Shown piece after piece: positions 43,815 through 52,856 of a stretch of 61,017 bases of DNA. This DNA comes from Neorhizobium sp. SHOUNA12A (GTDB lineage Bacteria; Pseudomonadota; Alphaproteobacteria; Rhizobiales; Rhizobiaceae). The position numbers and the translations under genes are program-made. The DNA is taken from contig NZ_JALBGV010000033.1 of the NCBI RefSeq assembly GCF_023006505.1, forward strand, positions 1 to 61,017. The letters run 5' to 3'. The stretch's first letter is position 1. Each line of letters begins with the position of its first letter. The notes under the pieces were generated by a model, which searched no databases, had not been told where the DNA came from, and saw only the letters and a list, made by a program, of their open reading frames with translations.

Positions 43815-45173
43815 ATGACCACGATCCTCCTCGATATCGCCCGGCAGCTTTCAGCGCGGACGGAGTTTTCATCTCTTGCCATGGAGCGCGCCCGCGATGC
43901 GGTCATCGACACGCTCGGATGCATGATCGCGGGCACCAAGGATCCAAGCGTAGCGGCAGTTACCACGGCATTCGGCAGTGAGATATCCGGCGGCGGTTCC
44001 GGATGGCTTGTCACAGGCGGACACGCATCGCCCTCGGTGGCGGCACTTGTGAACGGCACGGCGGCCCATGCCCTCGATTTCGATGATAATTTTCATCCCG
44101 CCCGGGCTCATGCGTCCGCAGTTCTGGTGCCGGCCCTGCTTGCCACCCTCCATCCGCAGCGCCCGATCAGCGGCAAGCAGTTTCTGGAAGCCTATCTGAC
44201 CGGGCTCGAGGCCCAGGCCGCGGTCGGTTTTGGGGTCAATCCCTCCCATTACAACAGAGGCTGGCATGGCACTTCCACGGTCGGCGCGATCGGAACGGCC
44301 GCCGGCGTCGCGCGCCTGCTTGGCGCCAACATCGAGGAAACGGCGCAGGCCATGAGCCTGGCCACCTCGATGGCATCCGGCCCCAAAGGCCAGTTCGGTA
44401 CCCTGGCCAAACCGCTGCATGCCGGAATTGCAGCACGCAATGCAGTCGAAGCCGCCTTGCTGGCAATGTCAGGCAGCGGCGGCCGGCTCGACATCCTCGA
44501 GCGACCGCAGGGTTTTTTGGATCTTTTTGGCGGCGGCGAAGCGCGAGGTTGGGCGGACTGGCGGCTGGATGAAGCCCATGTCATTGAAACCCGCGGTCTT
44601 GTCACCAAGCGCCATCCCTGCTGCGCCTCGACGCATCGGGCAATCGACGCACTTTTCGACCTGAAACAGGAACATCGGCTGAGCGCCGGTGATATCGACC
44701 GTATCGACGTCAAAGTCGGGATTTCGGCCGCCCGCAATCTTGCCTATCCGCGGCCAGAGAACGAAATGCAGGCCCGCTTCTCGATGCCGTATTGCCTTGC
44801 AAGGGCGATGTTGCAGGACACGCTCAGCCTGGCGGACTTCACCCCCGCCGTCCTTCGACAGGCCGACGTCCTTGCACTGATGCCGCGGATCGAGATGCAT
44901 TCCTACACCTCAAGCGAGGAGCACGGTCATGATCGTCTTCCGCATGTGCTGACTGTGACATTGCCGGACGGTACGGGTCTTAAGAGCCAACGGCTTCATG
45001 CCAAGGGATCGATCGAGGTTCCCCTCGATGCCGACCAGCGACGAAGCAAATTCTTCGATTGCGTTTATTGGGGCTCCGGACATGCAACCGATGATCTCTA
45101 CGACAATCTCTTGGATCTCTCCCAGTCGACCTCGGTATCAAATCTCCTGAATTTGTTTGCGGCATCGTCTTGA
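43815..45173 (+). CDS. MmgE/PrpD-family protein
   Basis: A 452-aa protein of the family that includes 2-methylcitrate dehydratase, cis-aconitate decarboxylase and several uncharacterised dehydratases or isomerases. Visible family features: RARDAVIDTLGCMIAG, NGTAAHALDFDDNF, ASVHP-like ARAHASAVLVPALLA, and KRHPCCASTHRAIDA. The second, lid domain is at about 280-390. The substrate is probably a small di- or tricarboxylate. No other methylcitrate-cycle genes are nearby, so propionate metabolism is not indicated. Its only clear partner is the divergent LysR. Confidence 0.88.
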   Translation: MTTILLDIARQLSARTEFSSLAMERARDAVIDTLGCMIAGTKDPSVAAVTTAFGSEISGGGSGWLVTGGHASPSVAALVNGTAAHALDFDDNFHPARAHASAVLVPALLATLHPQRPISGKQFLEAYLTGLEAQAAVGFGVNPSHYNRGWHGTSTVGAIGTAAGVARLLGANIEETAQAMSLATSMASGPKGQFGTLAKPLHAGIAARNAVEAALLAMSGSGGRLDILERPQGFLDLFGGGEARGWADWRLDEAHVIETRGLVTKRHPCCASTHRAIDALFDLKQEHRLSAGDIDRIDVKVGISAARNLAYPRPENEMQARFSMPYCLARAMLQDTLSLADFTPAVLRQADVLALMPRIEMHSYTSSEEHGHDRLPHVLTVTLPDGTGLKSQRLHAKGSIEVPLDADQRRSKFFDCVYWGSGHATDDLYDNLLDLSQSTSVSNLLNLFAASS

Positions 45174-45183
45174 ACGGGACATT

Positions 45184-45201
45184 CTGAAGGCGAAGCTTCA
45201 G
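45184..45201. terminator. Small hairpin between convergent genes
   Basis: CTGAAG-N6-CTTCAG lies in the 47 bases between the MmgE/PrpD stop and the LysR stop. The stem is short and no T-run follows on either strand, so terminator function is uncertain. Confidence 0.3.
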
Positions 45202-45220
45202 CACCAAATCAGTATCAGCC

Positions 45221-46156
45221 TTAAACGGGTGGCATCCCTTTGAGCTTGCGAAAATGCGGCACGTCCATTGCCCTGCGTTCGATCGACAAGATCAGCCGTT
45301 CGACAGTCGCAGGCAGCGGTACGCCGGTTGCCGTGATGACGCCCCAGTAGAACGGAATGTGGAAGGCGAGCGGCAGGATCACCACATCCTTAACCGGGAG
45401 GCCCGTGAGGGTAAGGGACTCGACGATCGCCACGCCAAGTCCCGATCGAGCCAACGCGAGCGAGACATAGGTCGCATTGCTGTCGATAATTCCACCCGTT
45501 TCGATCGACTGCTCCGCAAGCGCCTTGTCGATCCTCATCCTCAGCCGATAGGGGTTGGCGGAAGCGATCAGCCGGCGGCCTTTCAGGTTTTCCGCGGAAA
45601 GCAGATCGAGACCGGCCAGGGGATCGTTTGCGGCGACCACCGCAACACAGGGCACTTCGCCCACCCAATGCACATCCACCCCGGGATTATCCAGCGGAAG
45701 GCTTGCGATGCCGATATCAGCAGTTCGCGCCACGACCGCCTGCACGACGTTTTCGGCCGACGTGCTTCGAAGGTGGACATGATCCGGAAACTGATCCGCG
45801 GGTAAGTCGCTGAGCGCGAGCGGGACGATGCTCGCGGCGATGGCCGGGATCGACGCCACTTCGATGGGCGTCGCCCGCGCAGTCGCGATCGACCGGGCAC
45901 GTTCGCTGATCGTGCGCAATCCGCTCAAGAACAGCTCCGCCTGAGCGAAGAAGGCCACGCCATGCTCCGTCGGCGCTATCCGCGGACCGTTGCGATGCAG
46001 GATCGGAAATCCGAGTTCCTGCTCAAGATCTTGTATGAGCCGGGTAATCACCGGCTGCGACTTGCCCAGCGCCTTGGCAGCGCCGGTCATGCTGCCGATC
46101 GAGATCACGGCAACGAACGCCTCGAGCTGTTTCGTATCCAGATAGTCAGGGGGCAT
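45221..46156 (-). CDS. LysR-family transcriptional regulator, paralog 2
   Basis: LysR-type regulator, 311 aa, clearly paralogous over its full length to the one at 25418-26389 (LDTKQLEAFVAVISIGSMT; ARTADIGIASLP against ARTADFCVASLP; AANDPLAG against AADDPLAG). ATG 46156 has AGGA 6 bases upstream; the frame is open to 46204. It lies downstream of the carboxylesterase at the end of the second monooxygenase operon, on the same strand, and is a good candidate to control that operon. Confidence 0.9.
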   Translation of the reverse strand: MPPDYLDTKQLEAFVAVISIGSMTGAAKALGKSQPVITRLIQDLEQELGFPILHRNGPRIAPTEHGVAFFAQAELFLSGLRTISERARSIATARATPIEVASIPAIAASIVPLALSDLPADQFPDHVHLRSTSAENVVQAVVARTADIGIASLPLDNPGVDVHWVGEVPCVAVVAANDPLAGLDLLSAENLKGRRLIASANPYRLRMRIDKALAEQSIETGGIIDSNATYVSLALARSGLGVAIVESLTLTGLPVKDVVILPLAFHIPFYWGVITATGVPLPATVERLILSIERRAMDVPHFRKLKGMPPV

Positions 46157-46361
46157 CCAAAATCCTGAATTCGGCAAGACCGCAGAGCGCAGCAATTGTT
46201 GCAAGCCGGCTGGATGTCTTCCCAGACCGGCTCGGATTGCCCGATAATACCCATAGGTCGATTTGCTCAGCGGAAGCTAGAGGTGGATTGGACAAGATCA
46301 GCAATCTCCATGATCAAAATGAAAGTCCATAAAGGGGCAGGCTCGCCCCAAAGAAACCGGG

Positions 46362-47852
46362 TCAGGCTGGCGGCCTTTCCCAAAGCGCCGTTCGGCCGTC
46401 GAAGGGATCGATCGAGAGGCGGAATACGCCCTTCTCCATGTGCAGGACCTGTGGATTGGCGCCGGAATAACGCGGCCACCTGCCTGCAGGCGTCTCAGGC
46501 GCCGCGTCGCAAATAAACGAAACCCAGACGTCGTGAACCGCTGTCGCGAAGGTCCTGTCTTTGACGGATTGGCGGGCCGGCAGATGACTGACGTCCATCC
46601 CCTGGCGATACCAGACCTCGCCGACCTCCGCACCATGTGGCGCGCCAAGCTCGTCCGGCTCGACTGGACCATAGAGATATTTATAGACCGGCTGATGCAC
46701 GGCATGGAGGCGCGCGAACCTGGTGGCAGGATTCTGGAATACCAGGTCGCCGCCGACGGCCCTCCAGATGCCGCGTGCCGTATGCTGCGGAAGAGCTTCG
46801 CAATATCGCCGGACGACCTCGACGCCAGTCAGTCCCAAAGGCAGAACGCGCTGATGCAGCAGCCGGGCAGCGAGTTCGAAATCCATTTCCGGCTGCGCTG
46901 TCGCGTGCGTGACGTATTCGCCCGTCGTGCAGCCGATCATCATCGGGACGCCGGCGGTCTTTTCGCGCGCGGCTGCGTCTTCCGGATGGTCGGGAAGCGA
47001 GACTCCATCGACAACCGGAACGAAAGGCACTCCCAGCATCGAGGCCGAGCCATCCCGCTCGAAATCATGCTTTTCGTAGGACTGATTGCAGAGGTCGCGC
47101 TGGGCAATGAGCAGTTTCTCGAAGGGCACGGCTGCGAGTTCCGCTTCGGTCACGTTTAGATAGTCCAGCATGCGCCTGTTGAGCTTCTGGGCATCGTCTA
47201 TCGTCGAGACGCCGGTGCTTGCGCCGCTCTGCAGCATTGCTTTGCAAAACAGCCCGTCGGCAGCCGGCATCGCCATGACCGCCGCGATCGAAAAGCCCCC
47301 CGCCGAACGACCCGCAAACGTGACCTGCTTCGGATCCCCTCCGAAGGCGGAGATGTTGTCGCGGACCCATTCCAGTGCCGCGATCTGATCCAGAAGCCCG
47401 CGATTGTCCGGCGAACCGTCGTTCAGATGCAGAAAGCCGAGCGCCCCAAGCCGATAGTTGACGGTCACCTCGACAAGGCCACTGGCGGCGAATGCGCCAC
47501 TTTGCAGCACTGCCTCATTGGCCGAACCGACAGCGTAACCGCCTCCGTGAATCCAGACCAGAACCGGTGCCGAGCCGGTGACGGACGGCGTGCGGATGTT
47601 GACCGTCAGAAAGTCGGCGCCGAATTCCAGCGTCGATGCCGCCGCCTTTCCCACGGGACCATAGGTCGGGATCTGCGGGCACACCTCGCTGAGCGCTTTG
47701 GCGGACCGGATCCCGGACCAGGGTGAAACCGGCTGCGGCGCGGCGAACCGCCGTTCGGGTGTGATCGGCGCCGCGTAGGGAATCCCGAGAAAGACGGCGT
47801 AGCCGTTCTCGTTAAAACCCTCGATGGTGCCGGCAGTTGTCTCAACGAGCAT
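46362..47852 (-). CDS. Type B carboxylesterase
   Basis: Alpha/beta-hydrolase of the carboxylesterase/para-nitrobenzyl esterase family, 496 aa, with no signal peptide. The oxyanion region is WIHGGGYAVGS and VNYRLGALGFL. The nucleophile is Ser183 in AGRSAGG, where the usual residue before Ser is Glu (GESAGG); here it is Arg. The catalytic His is likely in LGAPHGAEVGEVW. It starts one base after the permease stop, so it belongs to the importer operon and may split an imported ester or amide. Confidence 0.9.
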   Translation of the reverse strand: MLVETTAGTIEGFNENGYAVFLGIPYAAPITPERRFAAPQPVSPWSGIRSAKALSEVCPQIPTYGPVGKAAASTLEFGADFLTVNIRTPSVTGSAPVLVWIHGGGYAVGSANEAVLQSGAFAASGLVEVTVNYRLGALGFLHLNDGSPDNRGLLDQIAALEWVRDNISAFGGDPKQVTFAGRSAGGFSIAAVMAMPAADGLFCKAMLQSGASTGVSTIDDAQKLNRRMLDYLNVTEAELAAVPFEKLLIAQRDLCNQSYEKHDFERDGSASMLGVPFVPVVDGVSLPDHPEDAAAREKTAGVPMMIGCTTGEYVTHATAQPEMDFELAARLLHQRVLPLGLTGVEVVRRYCEALPQHTARGIWRAVGGDLVFQNPATRFARLHAVHQPVYKYLYGPVEPDELGAPHGAEVGEVWYRQGMDVSHLPARQSVKDRTFATAVHDVWVSFICDAAPETPAGRWPRYSGANPQVLHMEKGVFRLSIDPFDGRTALWERPPA

Positions 47853-47853
47853 G

Positions 47854-48648
47854 TCAGAGCGCCTTGCGCAGGCCAATCAGCTTTTCGACCACCATCACGA
47901 CCCCGACCGAGATCAGGATCAGGACGACAGAGAGGGCGGCGATCTGCGGATCGGTGGAATATTCGAGATAATGGTAGATTTCCGTCGGCAGCGTCGAAGC
48001 CTTGACCGACACGATGAAGAGCGAGATCGTCGCTTCGTCGAAGGAGATGAGGAAGGCAATCACGCCGCCCGCAATGAGGCCGGGCCGCACCAGCGGCAGG
48101 GTTATGCGCCAGAACACCATGCGCGGCGATGCACCATGGACGAGCGCCGCTTCCTCGATACGGGTATCCACGGCCATCAGGCTCATGGTGATGGTTCTGA
48201 CGGTGTAGGGGATCGTGATGCCGAGATGAGCAAGCACGATGCCCGGATAGCTATCCAGCAGGCCGAGCGGCGCGATCACCAGCATGATGCCAACCGCAAG
48301 AACGATATGCGGCACGAGAAATGGTGCGAGGATGAGGAAGTTCACCGCCGCCTTGCCACGGAAATGGTGCCGCACCAGCGACAAGGACAGCAGCATTCCG
48401 GCAGACACCGCGACCAAACCGACAATCGCGCCGATGATGAGGCTACGCCAGAAGGCCGAGATGAACTTGACGTTCTGGAAAACCTTCACATAGGAGCCGA
48501 AGGAGAAGCTCTCCGGCGGGAAGGCGAGATACTGGCGTGTATCGAAGGAGATGATGAAGACAACGATGATCGGCGCCAGCAGGAACAGGTAAAGCAGCGC
48601 GATCAGCGTATTCCAGGCGAACCGGCCGAGGAGTGGATTGCTCTGCAT
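47854..48648 (-). CDS. ABC permease, PotC type
   Basis: Inner-membrane permease of the spermidine/putrescine/opine class, 264 aa, with six hydrophobic segments. The PotC-like stretch ESFSFGSYVKVFQN follows the first helix. The EAA loop is EEAALVHGASPRMVFWRITLPL and the tail is VVEKLIGL. It follows the PotB-type gene by 6 bases. Confidence 0.92.
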   Translation of the reverse strand: MQSNPLLGRFAWNTLIALLYLFLLAPIIVVFIISFDTRQYLAFPPESFSFGSYVKVFQNVKFISAFWRSLIIGAIVGLVAVSAGMLLSLSLVRHHFRGKAAVNFLILAPFLVPHIVLAVGIMLVIAPLGLLDSYPGIVLAHLGITIPYTVRTITMSLMAVDTRIEEAALVHGASPRMVFWRITLPLVRPGLIAGGVIAFLISFDEATISLFIVSVKASTLPTEIYHYLEYSTDPQIAALSVVLILISVGVVMVVEKLIGLRKAL

Positions 48649-48654
48649 GGCTCC

Positions 48655-49539
48655 TCACGTCTCCAATGCGCGCAGGGCGCGCTGGTAAAGCAGGATGATG
48701 CTGCTGAACAGGATCAGCAGCATGACCGACAGGGCTGCCGCCAACGGCCAGTTGAGCGTGACCGTCGCCTCGTTGAAGACTTCGGTGCCGAGCACGAAGA
48801 CGCGGCCGCCGCCCATCAGCCGCGGCGTGACGAAAGAGGAGATCGCCAGCACGAAGACCAGAAGCGCTGCAGTGAGCACGCCGGGGGCGCTGAGCGGCAG
48901 GATGATGCGCGTGAAGACCCTCAAGCGGTTCGCCCCGAGCATGGCGGCGGCCTCCTCGAGTTGTGTGTTCAACCGCCCGAAACCGCTGAGCATCGCGAGG
49001 ATGGCATAGGGCATCAGGATTTCAATCAGCGCGACAGTGGCACCGAGGCTGTTGTTGGTGAGCCGGATGACCCCGCCCGTCAGTGAAAGAGACTGGAGCG
49101 TGCTGTTGATCACGCCACGGTCTCCGAGGATGACCATCCAGCCATAGGTTCTGACGACCGACGATGTCAGCAGCGGCGCGACGGCAAGTGCCGTCAGGAC
49201 ACCGCGAAAGCGGCTTTCCGTGCGCGCCAGGAACAGCGCGATCGGATAGGACAGGATCACCGCAAAAATCGCCACGTTGAAGCCGAGCACCAGCGTGTTC
49301 CAGGCCACCCGCCAGTAGAACGGGTCGAACAGCACCGTCGAATAGGATTGTACCGTCCAGTCTCCGCCACTGAGCGCACCCATCGTCGAGGACGCGAAGG
49401 AGGCGCGGAGAAGCCATATCAGCGGCAGCAGGAAGGTGATCACCAGAGCGATGAGCCCCGGCAATAGCAACATCAGCAATATCCCGCGCGACGCGTTTGC
49501 CGGTGATGTCTCGGCGGCCGGAAGGGCGGCGGCGCTCAT
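48655..49539 (-). CDS. ABC permease, PotB type
   Basis: Partner permease, 294 aa, with a PotB-like N-terminus (LLMLLLPGLIALVITFLLPL) and the EAA loop EEAAAMLGANRLRVFTRIILPL. The GGxG-like stretch TPRLMGGGRVFVLGTEVF is typical of PotB/PotH. It overlaps the ATPase stop by 4 bases. Confidence 0.92.
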   Translation of the reverse strand: MSAAALPAAETSPANASRGILLMLLLPGLIALVITFLLPLIWLLRASFASSTMGALSGGDWTVQSYSTVLFDPFYWRVAWNTLVLGFNVAIFAVILSYPIALFLARTESRFRGVLTALAVAPLLTSSVVRTYGWMVILGDRGVINSTLQSLSLTGGVIRLTNNSLGATVALIEILMPYAILAMLSGFGRLNTQLEEAAAMLGANRLRVFTRIILPLSAPGVLTAALLVFVLAISSFVTPRLMGGGRVFVLGTEVFNEATVTLNWPLAAALSVMLLILFSSIILLYQRALRALET

Positions 49540-50603
49540 GGCGCCACCTGCCCGACCAGGGTAACGTCTTGCGCGGCGACGGCGAGCGTCACCTCGTCGC
49601 CTTTCTCGGGCAATACGCCGGCGTGGGTGGGAAGATCCGCCTGCAGCAGTCTGCCCCCGCAGCGGATGTTCAGCGTCAGGATCTGGCCGCGATAGACGAT
49701 GTGCTCCACGGTCCCGGTAAAACTGTTCGGCTGGCCGGCACTGTCGGCAAGGACCAGCCTGTGCGGCCGTATCATCAGCTTGACCGTTGATCCAACCGGC
49801 GCTTCACCGACGAAACGCAGCGACTTCAGCCCTTCGACCACGGCAAGGCCGGGTTCGGCCACCTGGCCTTCGAAGAAGGTCCCGGCTCCGATGAAGGACG
49901 CGACGAACTCTGTCTGAGGCCGGTCGAAAATCTCGCGCGGCGTACCGACCTGTTCCAGGCGCCCGGCGGACATGACCGCCAGGCGGTCTGCCATGGACAG
50001 GGCCTCGTCCTGATCATGGGTGACGAAGATCGCCGTGACGCCCGTGCGCGCCTGGATATCGCGGATCTCATCGCGCATCTCGTCGCGAAGTTTGGCATCG
50101 AGATTGGAAAGCGGTTCGTCCAAAAGCAGAAGTTCCGGCTCGATCACCAGCGAGCGGGCGATCGCTGCGCGCTGCTGCTGACCGCCGGATAGCTGGCTGA
50201 CCTTGCGGTCGCCAAGCCCGGTCAGCTTGACGAGATCGAGCGCCTTGCGGACACGCTCCTCCCGTTCGGCGCGGCCGACCTTGCGCATTTCAAGGCCGAA
50301 CGAGATGTTCTGGGCGACCGTCATATGGGGAAACAGGGCATAGGCCTGAAAGACCATGCCCATGTTGCGCTTGTAGACGGCAATCGACGACACGTCCTTG
50401 CCCTCCAGCCTGATCGCCCCCGAAGTCGGGGCGATCAGGCCTGCGATCATGCGCAGGATCGTTGTCTTGCCGCAGCCCGACGGGCCCAAGAGGGCCAGCA
50501 TCTCGCCGCGCGGCAGCGAGAAGCTGACGTGATCCACGGAAGGCTTTTGGGCGCCTGGATAGGTCTTCACGAGATTGTCGATGACGACGTGATGATCAGC
50601 CAT
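49536..50603 (-). CDS. ABC ATPase, PotA type
   Basis: ATPase of 355 aa: Walker A GPSGCGKT, signature LSGGQQQRAAIARSL, Walker B LLLLDEPLSNLD and H-loop VTHDQDEAL. The C-terminal TOBE-like regulatory domain (residues about 240-355) is complete, as in PotA/FbpC. ATG 50603 is preferred over a TTG at 50621. It lies 24 bases after the binding protein. Confidence 0.92.
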   Translation of the reverse strand: MADHHVVIDNLVKTYPGAQKPSVDHVSFSLPRGEMLALLGPSGCGKTTILRMIAGLIAPTSGAIRLEGKDVSSIAVYKRNMGMVFQAYALFPHMTVAQNISFGLEMRKVGRAEREERVRKALDLVKLTGLGDRKVSQLSGGQQQRAAIARSLVIEPELLLLDEPLSNLDAKLRDEMRDEIRDIQARTGVTAIFVTHDQDEALSMADRLAVMSAGRLEQVGTPREIFDRPQTEFVASFIGAGTFFEGQVAEPGLAVVEGLKSLRFVGEAPVGSTVKLMIRPHRLVLADSAGQPNSFTGTVEHIVYRGQILTLNIRCGGRLLQADLPTHAGVLPEKGDEVTLAVAAQDVTLVGQVAP

Positions 50604-50627
50604 GACGGCCAGATTTCCCAAGTTGGA

Positions 50628-51725
50628 TCAGTTGAGCGCGATGACTTCGCGGTTGATGCGTTGGATCCAGGTCGAGTATTTCTCGGCGACGAAATTCCAG
50701 TCGAGCGACATCTGCGCAGCCTGCGCTTCCTTCGAGCCATAGATGCGGGCAGCCACGGCATCCGCCAGGTTCACCTTGGTATTGACCGGACCATAGAAGC
50801 TCTTCTCCGCGAACGCCGCCTGCGCTTCGGTGCCGAGCGCATAGTTGATGAAGAGCTGGGCCGCCGCGGCGTTCTTGGAATTTTCGACAAGGCCAATCGT
50901 GTTGGTCTGGCCGATCGAACCTTCCTTCGGGGCTGCGACGCCGATCTTGCCGCCCTGAGTGTCATGCAGGTACTGCGCACGGCCGTTCCAGCAGATCGAC
51001 AGATCAACTTCGCCGCTCTGGATCACCGCATAGCAGTCCGGAGCCGGCTCCCAGGTCGAGACGTTCGGCGCGATCTTCTTCAGAAGGGCGAGAGCCGGGT
51101 CGATGCTCTGCTTGTAGTCGGCACCTGCCAGCTTGTCGAGAATCGGCAGCAGGATGACACCGCGCGTATCGCCAAGCTTTGCGGCTATCTTGCCCTTGTA
51201 TTTGGGGTCGGTCAGGTCGTTCCAGCTGGTCGGCGGCTGCTTGACGGTATCGGTATTGTAGAGGATCGCCAGGTTGTCCTGCGAAAACGCGACAGCCTTG
51301 TCACCGTCGAGACGAGCCCAGGCGGGCATCTCGTCGAGCACCTTGACCTTGGCGGGGTCGAGCTTGGCAAAAATGCCATCCTTGCTGGCCTTGATAGCGA
51401 CGGCAACGTCGATCAACGCGATGTCGATCTTCGGATCAGCGCGCTGCAGGGTCAACAGAGCCAGGGTCTCCGCGGAGTTCTTGCTCTGCTGATAGGTGAC
51501 GTCGATGCCGGGATATTTGGCCTTGAAGGGGTCGATGATGAACTTCTGGTAGTTGTCCGCGAACACGCCGGAAAAGCCGACGATGTTGACGGTGCCTTTG
51601 GTCGAGGCGTCCTGTGCCTGAGCCGTGCCCAGAAGCGCCAGCATCCCGGCGACAGCCGCGCCAGCGCGGAGCAAGATCCGTGAAATCCCGTTCCCTGAAA
51701 TCCTATTCTCCATGCATGTTGTCAT
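50628..51725 (-). CDS. ABC substrate-binding protein, PotD/PotF-like (family 1)
   Basis: Periplasmic binding protein, 365 aa, with a long signal peptide ending LLGTAQA before QDASTKGTVN. VNIVGFSGVFADNYQKF and DIALIDVAVA, with QDNLAILYNTD, place it with the spermidine/putrescine- and iron-like binders. The acidic polyamine-site residues of PotD cannot be confirmed by eye, so the ligand may be another small cationic or zwitterionic compound. ATG 51725 has GGAGAG 6 bases upstream. A 114-base gap separates it from the M19 gene. Confidence 0.9.
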   Translation of the reverse strand: MTTCMENRISGNGISRILLRAGAAVAGMLALLGTAQAQDASTKGTVNIVGFSGVFADNYQKFIIDPFKAKYPGIDVTYQQSKNSAETLALLTLQRADPKIDIALIDVAVAIKASKDGIFAKLDPAKVKVLDEMPAWARLDGDKAVAFSQDNLAILYNTDTVKQPPTSWNDLTDPKYKGKIAAKLGDTRGVILLPILDKLAGADYKQSIDPALALLKKIAPNVSTWEPAPDCYAVIQSGEVDLSICWNGRAQYLHDTQGGKIGVAAPKEGSIGQTNTIGLVENSKNAAAAQLFINYALGTEAQAAFAEKSFYGPVNTKVNLADAVAARIYGSKEAQAAQMSLDWNFVAEKYSTWIQRINREVIALN

Positions 51726-51839
51726 GTCCGTCTCTCCAGTTTTAGCCAAGGCTTGCCATCTATCAACTTGCAATTCATTGGGCGCGCAAACGCGAACCAC
51801 TCTCCGTGCGCTGCAGTTTTCGTCCCTCCGCCGGCTTCG

Positions 51840-52856
51840 TCACGCGGTTGGCGCCCAGGCCTTGCCGAGGACACGCAGCCAGTTCTTTCCGAGCAGCTTC
51901 AGCACCAGATCCTCGCTCCAGCCGCGGGCAAGCATGCGGGCGGTCAGGTTCGGCAACTCGGTCATCCGCTCGATCCCCTTCGGTTTGGAAATCTTGACCG
52001 AGCCGAACTCGGTGAGCGTGCGGGCCGTGCCCTTGTCCTTGTTGGCCCAGAGCAGCCAGGGTCCGGGACGTGGGCGATCGAGTGAAAAGTCGGTGCCGAT
52101 GCCGACATGGTCTTCGCCGACCAGGTCGATGATATAGGCCATGGCATCGAGGTAGTCCTCGACGGTGGCATCATTGCCGGCAGCAAGGCCGGGCCCAAAA
52201 AGGCTGACGCCGATAATGCCACCCTTTTGCGCGCAGGCAATAAAGAGTTCGTCCGGCTTGTTGCGCTTCACGTCCTTTAGCGCCCTCGGCAGGATGTGGG
52301 AGATGCAGACCGGGCTCTTCGACTGCGCGATGACGTCCGCGGTCGTCTTGTCGCCTACGTGGCTGAGGTCGCAGAGGACTCCGACCCGGTTCATCTCCGC
52401 CAGAACTTCCTTGCCGAAACCGGTGAGGCCGCTGTCGACCTCCTCCAGGTAACCGGCACCCGAATAGTTCTGGGTATTGTAGGTGAGTTGCATGATCCCG
52501 ACCCCGAGATCTTTGAAGATTTCCACGTAGTCGAGCTTGTCTTCGAGCGGCGACGTGTTCTGCCAGCCGATGATGATGCCGGTCTTGTTTTCCGCCTTGG
52601 CGGCATGGATATCGGCGACGCTGCGAACCGGACGGAGAATGTCGTCGTTCTCGCGCAGGAAGCGCTTCCATTCCGAAACATAGGCGATGCCTTCGCGAAA
52701 ATTCTCCCAGAGCAGCGACGAGACGTTGACGGCCGTCAGGCCCCCTGCCCGCATTTCCTCGAAGATCGACCGGCTCCACTGGCAGGTCTGCAGGCCATCG
52801 ACGATGATCGCATCTTCGTGCAGCTTCTTCGCGCTCAGGTTTTCGGTGTCGGGCAT
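51840..52856 (-). CDS. M19 (renal dipeptidase) family protein with incomplete metal site
   Basis: TIM-barrel M19 homolog, 338 aa, no signal peptide. Second-metal ligands are kept: His166 (CDLSHVG), His187 (ISHILPR) and Asp256 (GIGTDFSLD). The N-terminal HxD ligands of the family are Leu22 and Thr24 (VDGLQTCQWS), and the bridging Glu is Gln99 (IIIGWQN). It may bind one metal, or work on a different substrate from ordinary dipeptides. The ATG at 52856 overlaps the previous stop by one base (TGATG). Confidence 0.85.
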   Translation of the reverse strand: MPDTENLSAKKLHEDAIIVDGLQTCQWSRSIFEEMRAGGLTAVNVSSLLWENFREGIAYVSEWKRFLRENDDILRPVRSVADIHAAKAENKTGIIIGWQNTSPLEDKLDYVEIFKDLGVGIMQLTYNTQNYSGAGYLEEVDSGLTGFGKEVLAEMNRVGVLCDLSHVGDKTTADVIAQSKSPVCISHILPRALKDVKRNKPDELFIACAQKGGIIGVSLFGPGLAAGNDATVEDYLDAMAYIIDLVGEDHVGIGTDFSLDRPRPGPWLLWANKDKGTARTLTEFGSVKISKPKGIERMTELPNLTARMLARGWSEDLVLKLLGKNWLRVLGKAWAPTA

